A stretch of DNA of 64,000 nt from contig NZ_QUMQ01000001.1 in NCBI RefSeq assembly GCF_003387075.1, positions 3,348,001 to 3,412,000 on the forward strand, read 5' to 3'. The notes under the pieces were generated by a model that was not told the origin of the DNA, did not search any database, and was given only the letters and a program-made list of their open reading frames with translations. Origin of the DNA: Asanoa ferruginea (GTDB lineage Bacteria > Actinomycetota > Actinomycetes > Mycobacteriales > Micromonosporaceae). Shown here one piece after another: positions 35,834-43,086 of the stretch (position 1 is the stretch's first letter; the number at the start of each line of letters is the position of its first letter). The position numbers and the translations under genes are program-made.

Positions 35834-36380
35834 CCGGCGACCGCCACAGGTCTTCGGCCATCTCCAGCGCCAACTGCTTGCGCTCGGGGATGCCGAGGTT
35901 GGGGTCGCGGATCGCGAACCAACTGCCGTGCACGGCGAACAGCGCCAACGTGGAGCGGAGCTGGTCGGCCGGCTCGGTCGAGCCGTTGGACAGCAGCGCG
36001 GCCACCCGCATCATCCGGTCGCGCATGTCCATGCCGGCCGACATGCTCTTGATCACCGTCTGGTTCTGCTCGAAGAAGCGCATCACCGACGGCTGGTCGC
36101 CACCGAAGAACTCGTCGGCGTAGCGGGAGATCAACCGCTGGCGCCGCTCGGTGCTCGGCGGCTGCGTCTCGGCCCACTCGATGAGCCGGTCGAGCCCGGC
36201 CAGCCGGTCTTCGGCGAAGCTCGAGACGATCTCTTCCTTGCTCTTGAAGTGGTAGTAGAGGGCGGCCTTGGTCACTCCGAGCCGCTCGGCGATCTCGCGG
36301 AGCGAGGTTTTCTCGTACCCGTTCTCCGTGAAGAGCTCGAGCGCGACGGCCTGGATTCGGCCTCGCGTGCTCTCGGTCAC
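35754..36380 (-). CDS. TetR-family repressor of the divergent MFS pump
   Basis: A 208-residue TetR regulator. The N-terminal helix-turn-helix is LFTENGYEKTSLREIAERLGVTKAALYYHF, and the C-terminal domain binds the ligand. It is divergent from the MFS efflux gene with palindromes between them, the usual layout for drug-induced pumps. The final 27 residues are Arg/Pro-rich and lie antisense to the end of the GNAT gene, so the natural C-terminus is probably less conserved there. Confidence 0.92.
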   Translation of the reverse strand: MTESTRGRIQAVALELFTENGYEKTSLREIAERLGVTKAALYYHFKSKEEIVSSFAEDRLAGLDRLIEWAETQPPSTERRQRLISRYADEFFGGDQPSVMRFFEQNQTVIKSMSAGMDMRDRMMRVAALLSNGSTEPADQLRSTLALFAVHGSWFAIRDPNLGIPERKQLALEMAEDLWRSPVSPRAAAGAPRGRHPGRATSRAPGCE

Positions 36381-36391
36381 TCTGACCCCCT

Positions 36392-36451
36392 AACTAACTT
36401 GACGACCGGTTAGTTCGCAGCTTACCGTGCGGCTAGTAAGAAAGACTAGCC
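36392..36451. promoter_or_regulatory. TetR operator palindromes and pump promoter
   Basis: Two inverted repeats lie between the divergent genes: AACTAAC-N10-GTTAGTT (36392-36415) and GGCTAGT-N7-ACTAGCC (36431-36451). A plus-strand promoter TTGACG (36399-36404)-N18-TACCGT (36423-36428) has its -35 box inside the first repeat. The second repeat lies just after the -10. Repressor binding at either would block the pump gene. Confidence 0.65.
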
Positions 36452-36491
36452 GGGCGGCAAGTAAGGCCCATCACGCTGGGGGGCGTTCCAG

Positions 36492-38096
36492 ATGACCACC
36501 GCCGACGCGCCAGCCATCGCACCACAGAAGATCCGCGGCATTCTCGCGGGTCTGATGATCGCGATGATGCTCGCGATGCTCGACAACATGATCGTTAGCA
36601 CGGCGCTGCCGCACATCGTCAGCGAATTCGGTGGCCTCAACCACTTCACCTGGGTCGTCACCGCCTACGTGCTCGGCACAACCGTTTCGACGCCGATCTG
36701 GGGAAAGCTCGGCGACCTTTACGGCCGCAAATCGGTCTTCCTTACGTCGATCATTATCTTCCTGATCGGGTCGGCGCTCTGCGGAATGGCCGGCTCCGCG
36801 ATGCTCGGCGGCACCGCTGACGGCATGATCGAGCTGATCGGCTTCCGCGCGGTGCAGGGCCTCGGCGCCGGCGGCCTGATGGTCGGCGTCATGGCCATCA
36901 TCGGCGACCTGGTCCCGCCCCGCGAGCGCGGCCGCTACCAGGGCATGATCGCCGGCATCATGGCGATCGCCATGGTCGCGGGCCCGCTGGTCGGCGGCTT
37001 CATCACCGACAACCTGTCGTGGCGCTGGGCGTTCTACGTCAACCTGCCGCTCGGCGGCGTGGCCCTGCTGGTGCTGGCCACCCGGATGCACCTGCCGCGC
37101 TACCGCACCGAGCACCGGATCGACTACCTCGGCGCCGGGCTGCTCTCCGTCGGCATCACCGCGCTGGTGCTGATCACCACCTGGGGCGGCAACCAATACG
37201 ACTGGGGCTCGCCGCAGATCCTCGGCCTGGCCGCGCTGACCGTGGTCTCCCTGGCGGTCTTCGGTGTTGTCGAGCGCCGCGCGCCGGAGCCGATCCTGCC
37301 GCTGCACCTGTTCCTCAACCGCAACTTCGCCCTGATCTCCGCGGTCGGCTTCCTGCTCGGCTTCGCGATGTTCGGTGCGATGAACTTCCTGCCGCTGTTC
37401 CAGCAGACCGTGCAGGGTGCCTCGGCGACGAACAGCGGCCTGCTGCTGCTCCCGCTGATGGCCGGCATGCTGGTCGTCTCGGTGATCACCGGCCGGGTGA
37501 TCACGAAGACCGGGCGCTACCGGATCTTCCCGATCGCCGGCGGCGTGGCCCTGCTGGCCGGCATGGCCCTGCTCTCCACGATCAACGCCGACACGACCAA
37601 GCTGACCCTGGCGCTCTACATGGTGGTGCTCGGCCTCGGCATGGGCGGCCTGATGCAGACGTCGATGCTGATCGCGCAGAACAGCGTCGAGCAGAAGGAC
37701 CTCGGTGCGGGCAGCGGCGCCGCGACGTTCTTTCGCTCCATCGGCGGCTCCATCGGCATCGCCCTCTTCGGTGCGCTCTTCGTGCACCATCTGGCGAAGT
37801 CGCCGGCCGGCGGCGCGCTGGCCGGGGACGGCGGCGGGGCGGGCGTCGACCCGACCGCCCTCCAGAAGCTCCCGGCGGAGATCCGCGACGCGGTGATGGG
37901 CGGCCTGGCCGACTCGATCGCCTACGTCTTCGTCTGGGCCGCGGTGATCGTGATCCTGGTGCCGGTGCTGGCCTGGTTCGTCAAGGAGATCCCGCTGCGC
38001 GGTGCCGGCGACCAGCTCAAGCCGGGCGAGAAGCGGGAGACCCCGGCCGACGAAGCCGAGGTCGCGCTGGCCAAGGCCGAAGCCATCGCCGACTGA
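36492..38096 (+). CDS. MFS drug-efflux transporter (DHA2/EmrB-QacA family, 14 helices)
   Basis: A 534-residue major-facilitator antiporter that would export drugs using the proton gradient. The motif MLAMLDNMIVSTALPHI, motif A GKLGDLYGRKSVF and motif C-like GPLVGGFITDNLSWRWAF assign it to the 14-helix DHA2 group. The C-terminal tail is charged. It is divergent from its likely TetR repressor and is followed by a strong terminator. Confidence 0.93.
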   Translation: MTTADAPAIAPQKIRGILAGLMIAMMLAMLDNMIVSTALPHIVSEFGGLNHFTWVVTAYVLGTTVSTPIWGKLGDLYGRKSVFLTSIIIFLIGSALCGMAGSAMLGGTADGMIELIGFRAVQGLGAGGLMVGVMAIIGDLVPPRERGRYQGMIAGIMAIAMVAGPLVGGFITDNLSWRWAFYVNLPLGGVALLVLATRMHLPRYRTEHRIDYLGAGLLSVGITALVLITTWGGNQYDWGSPQILGLAALTVVSLAVFGVVERRAPEPILPLHLFLNRNFALISAVGFLLGFAMFGAMNFLPLFQQTVQGASATNSGLLLLPLMAGMLVVSVITGRVITKTGRYRIFPIAGGVALLAGMALLSTINADTTKLTLALYMVVLGLGMGGLMQTSMLIAQNSVEQKDLGAGSGAATFFRSIGGSIGIALFGALFVHHLAKSPAGGALAGDGGGAGVDPTALQKLPAEIRDAVMGGLADSIAYVFVWAAVIVILVPVLAWFVKEIPLRGAGDQLKPGEKRETPADEAEVALAKAEAIAD

Positions 38097-38112
38097 CGCG
38101 CTGTTCGCGAGG

Positions 38113-38140
38113 ACGCCCCCGGATCACTCCGGGGGCGTTT
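38113..38140 (+). terminator. Rho-independent terminator after the MFS gene
   Basis: An 11-bp stem ACGCCCCCGGA with loop TCAC and its complement is followed by TTTCTC. It begins 16 bp after the MFS stop and can also serve the minus-strand small genes from the other side. Confidence 0.85.
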
Positions 38141-38141
38141 C

Positions 38142-38243
38142 TCATGTCTGGCGCCGTGCCACGATCGCGGCCGCGATCCCGACGAGAATCGGCGCGTAGA
38201 CCACGGCGACCTTGATCAGCTCCCACTTGCCGGCACGCGTCAC
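38142..38243 (-). CDS. 33-residue single-helix membrane protein
   Basis: A GTG start at 38243 overlaps the stop of the 91-residue gene (GTGA), giving a 33-residue peptide with basic ends around one hydrophobic helix (VAVVYAPILVGIAAAIVA). The reading frame is open upstream but without membrane character. Translational coupling and the clear helix support it. Function unknown. Confidence 0.55.
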   Translation of the reverse strand: MTRAGKWELIKVAVVYAPILVGIAAAIVARRQT

Positions 38244-38515
38244 CCCGACCCCTTCCGCCGGCGGTCGCGGATCGCCGCCACCACTCCGACCGTGACCAGG
38301 CAGACGAGCAGGCTGACCAGGGCCGCCGGCAGCACCCACAGCACGAGCACGAAGAGCGAACCGTCGCGCGGCGACATCGTGCAGCCCCAGCCGATGCCCT
38401 CGCATTGGCCCTCCGGCACCTGATCCGACTGCGTCAGCACGCCGACACCGCAGGCCGCGAGCACCGCCACGTGCGCGGCCACCAGCCAGAGCGCGGCCTT
38501 CCCCGTGCGCTTCAT
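38240..38515 (-). CDS. Small two-helix membrane protein, unknown function
   Basis: A 91-residue protein with an N-terminal helix (AALWLVAAHVAVLAACGVGV), a short outside loop with two cysteines (GQCEGIGWGC) that could form a disulfide, and a second helix ending in a basic RDRRRKG tail. It is coupled to the 33-residue membrane peptide and opposed by the MFS terminator. I do not recognise a family. Confidence 0.7.
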   Translation of the reverse strand: MKRTGKAALWLVAAHVAVLAACGVGVLTQSDQVPEGQCEGIGWGCTMSPRDGSLFVLVLWVLPAALVSLLVCLVTVGVVAAIRDRRRKGSG

Positions 38516-38643
38516 AGCGACGACGCTAGTGGGGCGGGAGGCAACGCGCGTGAGTGCGGATGCTCAGGGCCCGGTGATCGGAACGTTGCGATAAAGCGGA
38601 GTTCCGTGCAGAATCGAGCAGACAGCGCGCAGGGGAGGCACGG

Positions 38644-39699
38644 ATGGGGACACCGGGCGCCGGCATGGCCGCCGACATCGCCGAGCAGCCGGAGGTGTTC
38701 GCCGGGTTGCTCGAGCCGGCCAACGCCGACCCGATCGCCGCCGTCGCGGCCGCGATCGTGGCCCGCCGGCCGCGGCACGTGGTGTTCACCGCGCGCGGCA
38801 CCTCCGACCACGCCGCGCTCTACGGCGCCTACCTGGCCGAGATCCGCCTGGGCCTGGCCGCCGGGTTGGCCTCGCCGAGCGCGGTCACCGTCTACGGCGC
38901 CCGCCCCGACCTGTCCGACGCCCTGGTCGTCGGGGTCAGCCAGAGCGGTGGCTCGCCCGACCTCACCGAGGTGGTCCGGGTGGCCCGCGAGAGCGGCGCG
39001 CTCACCCTGGCGATCACCAACAACCCCGACTCGCCGCTGGCCGGCGCGGCCGAGTTGCACATCGACGTGGCCGCCGGGCACGAGCGCGCGGTCGCCGCGA
39101 CGAAGACCTACACGGCCGAGCTGCTCGCGCTGCTGCTGCTGGTCGAGGGGATCCGCGGCGGCACCGGCGTGGTGCCGGCCGACGAGCTGCGTACCCTCGC
39201 TGAGCTCCCTGCCCTGGCCGCGACGGCGCTGGCCGACCCGACGGCGCCCGACCTGGCGCGGCGCTACCGGTTCGCGGCCCGGATGGTGACCACTGGTCGC
39301 GGCTACGCCTACCCGACCGCCCGCGAGGCCGCCCTCAAGCTGATGGAGACCTCCTACCTGCCGGCGCTGTCGTTCTCCGGCGCCGACCTGCTGCACGGCC
39401 CGCTCGCCCTGGCCGACCCCGACGTGCCGGTGCTCGCGGTGGTCGGCGCCGGCCCCGGCGGTGCCGCCATGCGCGAGGTGCTGGCCCGGCTCGGCGAGCG
39501 CCGCGCCGACGTGGTCACCGTCGGCCCGGCCGACGTGCCCGGCTCCTCCGCCCGGCTCGCCGTGCCCGAGGTCGACGAGCGGCTCGCCCCGCTGCTCGAC
39601 ATCCTCCCGCTGCAACGCCTGGCCCTCGCGCTGGCGCTGGCCCGTGGTGAGAACCCCGACGCACCCCGTGGCCTCGCCAAAGTGACCTCCACGCTCTGA
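38644..39699 (+). CDS. SIS-domain sugar-phosphate isomerase/deaminase (GlmS/NagB-II-like)
   Basis: A 351-residue protein with two SIS domains but no glutaminase domain, so it resembles the isomerase half of GlmS. Sugar-phosphate sites are ARGTSDHAA and VGVSQSGGSPDL in the first domain, and AREAALKLMETSYLPALSFSGADLLHGP in the second. NagB-II-type enzymes of this layout deaminate glucosamine 6-phosphate. The reaction here is inferred from the family. AGGGGAGG precedes the ATG. Confidence 0.88.
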   Translation: MGTPGAGMAADIAEQPEVFAGLLEPANADPIAAVAAAIVARRPRHVVFTARGTSDHAALYGAYLAEIRLGLAAGLASPSAVTVYGARPDLSDALVVGVSQSGGSPDLTEVVRVARESGALTLAITNNPDSPLAGAAELHIDVAAGHERAVAATKTYTAELLALLLLVEGIRGGTGVVPADELRTLAELPALAATALADPTAPDLARRYRFAARMVTTGRGYAYPTAREAALKLMETSYLPALSFSGADLLHGPLALADPDVPVLAVVGAGPGGAAMREVLARLGERRADVVTVGPADVPGSSARLAVPEVDERLAPLLDILPLQRLALALALARGENPDAPRGLAKVTSTL

Positions 39700-39718
39700 G
39701 CGTGTCAGGCTTGCGGGC

Positions 39719-41218
39719 GTGTCCACGCTGCGTGACCTAGTCGAAGAGCACACCTCCCTGCGCCGGGGCGACATCGACCACCTCCACCGGATCGCCGGCG
39801 AGTGGCAGTTGCTCTCCGACCTGTCCTTCGCCGACCTGCTGCTCTGGGTGCCCGTCGACGACGGCACGTTCCTCTGCGTGGCCCAGGTCCGCCCGACCAC
39901 GGCACCCACCGCCTACGAGAACGACCAGGTCGGCCGGATCGTCGGCGGGCCCGAGGTGGCGCATCTCGACATCGCCTTCCGCGAGGGCCGGATCTGGCGC
40001 GAGGGCGACCCGGTCTGGTACGGCGACACCCCGGCCCGCCACGAGGCCATCCCGGTGCGGCTGCGCTCGGCCGACGGGGAGAGCGGCGAGGTGATCGCGG
40101 TGGTCGGCCGGGACACCAACCTGTCGACCGCCCGGACGCCCAGCCAGCTCGAGCTCAACTATCTGACGACGGCCGACGACCTGGCCCAGATGACCTCCGA
40201 CGGCACCTTCCCGCCGCGCCGGCACCCGGGCGAGACCACCTCCGCCCCGCGGGTGGGCGACGGGCTGGTCCGGCTCGACGCCAACGGCAAGGTGACCTAC
40301 GCGAGCCCCAACGCCCAGTCCGCCTACCGGCGGCTGGGTTTCGCCGCCCACCTGGTCGGCGAAGACCTGGCCGCGCTGATCAAACGGCTGGCCGACGACC
40401 CGCTGGAAGGCACCGACGCGGCCAATCGGGTGCTCTCCTCGCTGCGCGGCGAGGCGCCGGCCCGCAAGGAGGTCGACGCCCGCGGCGCGACGGTCCTGCA
40501 CCGCGCGCTGCCACTGATGCCCGCGGGCGTGCCGATCGGGTCGCTGGTCCTGGTCCGCGACATCACCGAGGTACGCCGCCGCGACCGCGCCCTGGTCACC
40601 AAGGACGCGACGATCCGCGAGATCCACCACCGGGTGAAGAACAACCTCCAGACGGTCGCGGCGCTGCTGCGCCTCCAGGCCCGCCGGGTCGGCATCCCGG
40701 CGGCGAAGGCCGCGCTGGAGGAGTCGGTGCGCCGGGTCGCCTCGATCGCCCTGGTGCACGAGACGCTGTCGATGTCGAGCGACGAGGCGGTCGAGTTCGA
40801 CGGCATCGTCGACAAGGTCGCCGGGGCCGCGACCGAGGTCGCGAGCACCGAGCTCGCTGTCCGGATGCGGCGCGAGGGCTCGTTCGGGGTGCTGCCGGCG
40901 GAGATCGCCACCTCCCTGGTGATGGTCCTCAACGAGCTGCTGCTCAACGCGGCGGAGCACGGCTTCTCGGGCGACGGCGCGGTCGAGCCGGAGGTGGTCG
41001 TGGCGGTGCACCGGTTCCGCAAGCAGTTGCACGTCACGGTGGCTGACAACGGGCGTGGCCTGCCGCCGGACTTCGATCCCGACAAGGGCGGCCGGCTGGG
41101 TCTCCAGATCGTCCGGGCGCTGGCGACGGGGGAGTTGCGGGGCTCGATCGAGCTGCGCAACCGGGCTGAGGGCGGCACCGAGGCGGTCCTGGTGGTCCCG
41201 CTGGGCAAGGCCCGTTGA
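39719..41218 (+). CDS. pdtaS: PdtaS-type sensor histidine kinase (GAF-PAS-HisKA_2)
   Basis: A 499-residue soluble kinase. The GAF-like N-terminus is LVEEHTSLRRGDIDHLHRIAGEW, a PAS-like middle includes RLDANGKVTYASPNAQ, and the phospho-acceptor box IHHRVKNNLQTVAALLRLQ is of the HisKA_2/HWE type. The HATPase contains LNELLLNAAEHGF and VADNGRGLPPDFD. This matches mycobacterial PdtaS, which works through an ANTAR antiterminator (PdtaR) usually encoded elsewhere. The GTG start may be leaderless (CAGGCT 7 nt upstream). A large palindrome begins at its stop. Confidence 0.92.
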   Translation: MSTLRDLVEEHTSLRRGDIDHLHRIAGEWQLLSDLSFADLLLWVPVDDGTFLCVAQVRPTTAPTAYENDQVGRIVGGPEVAHLDIAFREGRIWREGDPVWYGDTPARHEAIPVRLRSADGESGEVIAVVGRDTNLSTARTPSQLELNYLTTADDLAQMTSDGTFPPRRHPGETTSAPRVGDGLVRLDANGKVTYASPNAQSAYRRLGFAAHLVGEDLAALIKRLADDPLEGTDAANRVLSSLRGEAPARKEVDARGATVLHRALPLMPAGVPIGSLVLVRDITEVRRRDRALVTKDATIREIHHRVKNNLQTVAALLRLQARRVGIPAAKAALEESVRRVASIALVHETLSMSSDEAVEFDGIVDKVAGAATEVASTELAVRMRREGSFGVLPAEIATSLVMVLNELLLNAAEHGFSGDGAVEPEVVVAVHRFRKQLHVTVADNGRGLPPDFDPDKGGRLGLQIVRALATGELRGSIELRNRAEGGTEAVLVVPLGKAR

Positions 41219-41304
41219 TCTCCTCTTGCTCTGCACCCCTATAGGCAGCGCCCGAGCGCTCGGGCGCTGCCTACAAGGGTGCAGAGCAAGAGGGAGATCA
41301 ACGG
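41212..41304. terminator. 93-bp near-perfect palindrome between convergent pdtaS and glycosyltransferase genes
   Basis: Two arms of about 46 bp meet at 41257/41258 (CCCGAGC|GCTCGGG) and differ by only a few bases near CCCTATAGG and one extra C. Left-arm segments such as TTGCTCTGCACCC have their complements in the right arm. The stop codons of both genes (TGA 41216-41218 and, on the other strand, 41300-41298) lie inside the arms at mirror positions. The RNA from either strand would form one very long hairpin, so it should stop transcription both ways. Confidence 0.8.
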
Positions 41305-42752
41305 CGGGTCAACAGCGCGACGGTCAGGCCCGGCTCGTGCCAGACCTGGTGGGTCGCGTAGGCCGCACGGAGGGCCGCGCCCTTCGAACCCGGCACCATG
41401 GCCAGCGGCGACAGCCGGTCGCCGCTGGTCAGCAGCCAGATCCGCGGCGCGCCCGCGGCGGCCAGACAGGCGCCCGGGTCCGCGCATTCGGTGGCCCGCA
41501 ACTCGCCCCGCTCGACCGCCGTCTGCCGCACGAGCACATCGCGCGGCGCCCCGGAGCCCAAGCCATAGGCCACCGCGACGTCGAGCATCTTCCAGCCGCC
41601 GCGCGGCTCGTAGACGATCGCGTCGCCCGGCTGGGCGTTGGCCCGGATCACCGCCACCGCACCCGGGTAGTCGACCGGCGCCGAGCGCGGCCACTCGTGC
41701 GTCCGCCGCAGCGCGGCCTGTGTCGGGCCGCCGAGCGCGGCCACCAACACCACCAGCGCCAGCGCGTAGACCAGCCTGACGCGACGCAGCGCGACAGTGG
41801 CCAGCAGGCAAATGAACGGCACCGTGACCACCAGATAGCGCGGCACCCAGTAGGGCCCGACCAGGCCGGCCAGGAACAGCAGCGCCGCCGGGAGTAGTGC
41901 CGACAACCCCAGCACGGTTGGCCAGCGGTCGTCCCCCACGGCCCAGCCGAGCGCTGCCAGGGCGACCAGCGCGCCGCCGACCGCGCTTGCCTGTAGCACG
42001 CTGCCGGGCAGGCCGAGCAAGTCGCCGGCCCCGGGCCGGAGCACCCAGTCGAGCTGTACGCCGGCCTGGCCACGAGCGACGACGACCAGCGGCACGAGCA
42101 GCACGGCGGCGGCACCGACCGCGGCGGCGAAGCCGAGTGCCGCCCGCCGCCGTCCGATCACCGCCGCCGCGTGGCCGGCCAGCACCAGCAGCGCCACCAG
42201 GTTGCACAGGCCGAGCCCGAGCACCGCCGCGCCGTAGCCGGCGAACCGCGGCCACGCCGGCCGATCGACCGCCCGGGCCAGCATCAGGGTCGCGAGCACG
42301 GCGAACAGGGTCGCGAACGCGTACCCCCGAGCCTCCTGGCCATAGCGCGACGTGCTCGGTACGACCGCGAACAGCAACCCGGCGACCAGGCCGGCGCGAT
42401 CACCGAACAGCCGGGCGCCGAGTTGAGCCGTGACAGCGGCGGCCCCGGCCATGGCGAGCAGCGACGGGAGTCGCAGTGCCAGGGCCGAGTCGCCGAACAG
42501 CCGGATCCAGCCGTGCAGGAACAGGTAGTAGGGCCCGGTCACCGCGTCGATGCCCGCGAGCATCCGCCACAGGTCGGGCAGTGGGCGGGTGGCGGCGCTC
42601 CAGGTCGCCAGTTCGTCGCGCCAGAGCGGAGCCCGGTCGAGCTGGAAACCGACGATCAACAAGGTCAGGGCGGCCGGGGCCCACGGTCCGGCGATGAACC
42701 GGCGCGGACCGGCACCGACCCCCGCCCGGGCAGGGTCCAACTGCTGCGTCAT
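41298..42752 (-). CDS. GT-C family membrane glycosyltransferase (PMT/ArnT-like, mannosyltransferase)
   Basis: A 484-residue polytopic protein with about ten or more membrane segments. The first loop carries the DE-type catalytic acid motif (LWRDELATW), followed by PYYLFLHGWIRLFG and SRYGQEARGYA, which are typical of GT39/GT83 enzymes using polyprenyl-phosphate sugars. The C-terminal 110 residues form an outside domain. Acceptor and sugar are unknown. GGGAGG precedes the ATG. Confidence 0.85.
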   Translation of the reverse strand: MTQQLDPARAGVGAGPRRFIAGPWAPAALTLLIVGFQLDRAPLWRDELATWSAATRPLPDLWRMLAGIDAVTGPYYLFLHGWIRLFGDSALALRLPSLLAMAGAAAVTAQLGARLFGDRAGLVAGLLFAVVPSTSRYGQEARGYAFATLFAVLATLMLARAVDRPAWPRFAGYGAAVLGLGLCNLVALLVLAGHAAAVIGRRRAALGFAAAVGAAAVLLVPLVVVARGQAGVQLDWVLRPGAGDLLGLPGSVLQASAVGGALVALAALGWAVGDDRWPTVLGLSALLPAALLFLAGLVGPYWVPRYLVVTVPFICLLATVALRRVRLVYALALVVLVAALGGPTQAALRRTHEWPRSAPVDYPGAVAVIRANAQPGDAIVYEPRGGWKMLDVAVAYGLGSGAPRDVLVRQTAVERGELRATECADPGACLAAAGAPRIWLLTSGDRLSPLAMVPGSKGAALRAAYATHQVWHEPGLTVALLTRR

Positions 42753-42873
42753 CGCCGGCCTCCCGCGCTACGCCGCAAATGTCCCTATTGCCCCATCAGG
42801 CTAGCGTGAAGCAGGCCACACCGGGGCCCGGCATCTGGGACTGCCCGAGGTAATCGCAGCGTGCTGTGGCAGC

Positions 42874-42984
42874 ATGATGAGCGTGACTGCGACTGCCGAC
42901 GAGCGCATGGTGAACCTGGGCCTGACGGTCCGGCGCCATGTCGACTACGGCCGGGTCCGCAGCGCCATGTGTCCGGCTCACTGA
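42874..42984 (+). CDS. Leader peptide of the sulfur-assimilation operon (cysteine attenuator)
   Basis: A short reading frame of up to 36 codons upstream of sirA. Its C-terminal part, RRHVDYGRVRSAMCPAH, matches the R-x-HVD-x-x-R-x-x-SA-x-C pattern of actinobacterial leader peptides found before sulfur genes. A cysteine codon (TGT 42970-42972) lies four codons before the stop. Ribosome stalling there when cysteine is short would alter the hairpins downstream. The start could be the ATG at 42874, 42877 or 42907; TGCTGT lies 6 nt before the first. Confidence 0.72.
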   Translation: MMSVTATADERMVNLGLTVRRHVDYGRVRSAMCPAH

Positions 42985-42987
42985 CGA

Positions 42988-43020
42988 CGCCCGACTCACG
43001 TCCGGGCGCGTCCGCGCCGG
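42988..43020 (+). promoter_or_regulatory. Attenuator hairpins after the leader peptide
   Basis: Two mutually exclusive stems share bases. Stem A is CGCCCG (42988-42993) with CGGGCG (43003-43008). Stem B is GGCGC (43005-43009) with GCGCC (43014-43018) and is followed by GCCTTTCC. This is the antiterminator/terminator choice expected of an attenuator. The run of Ts is weak, so translational control is also possible. Confidence 0.5.
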
Positions 43021-43086
43021 GCCTTTCCATGTGTTCCCCCGGTCGCGCGCCGCGCCGCACTTGCGACCTTCGGAGGAACGCCCGCG

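Noticed and set aside
36492-38096. Biosynthetic gene cluster around the drug pump
   Set aside because: Neighbours are regulatory and housekeeping genes; no polyketide, peptide or other biosynthetic enzyme is present.
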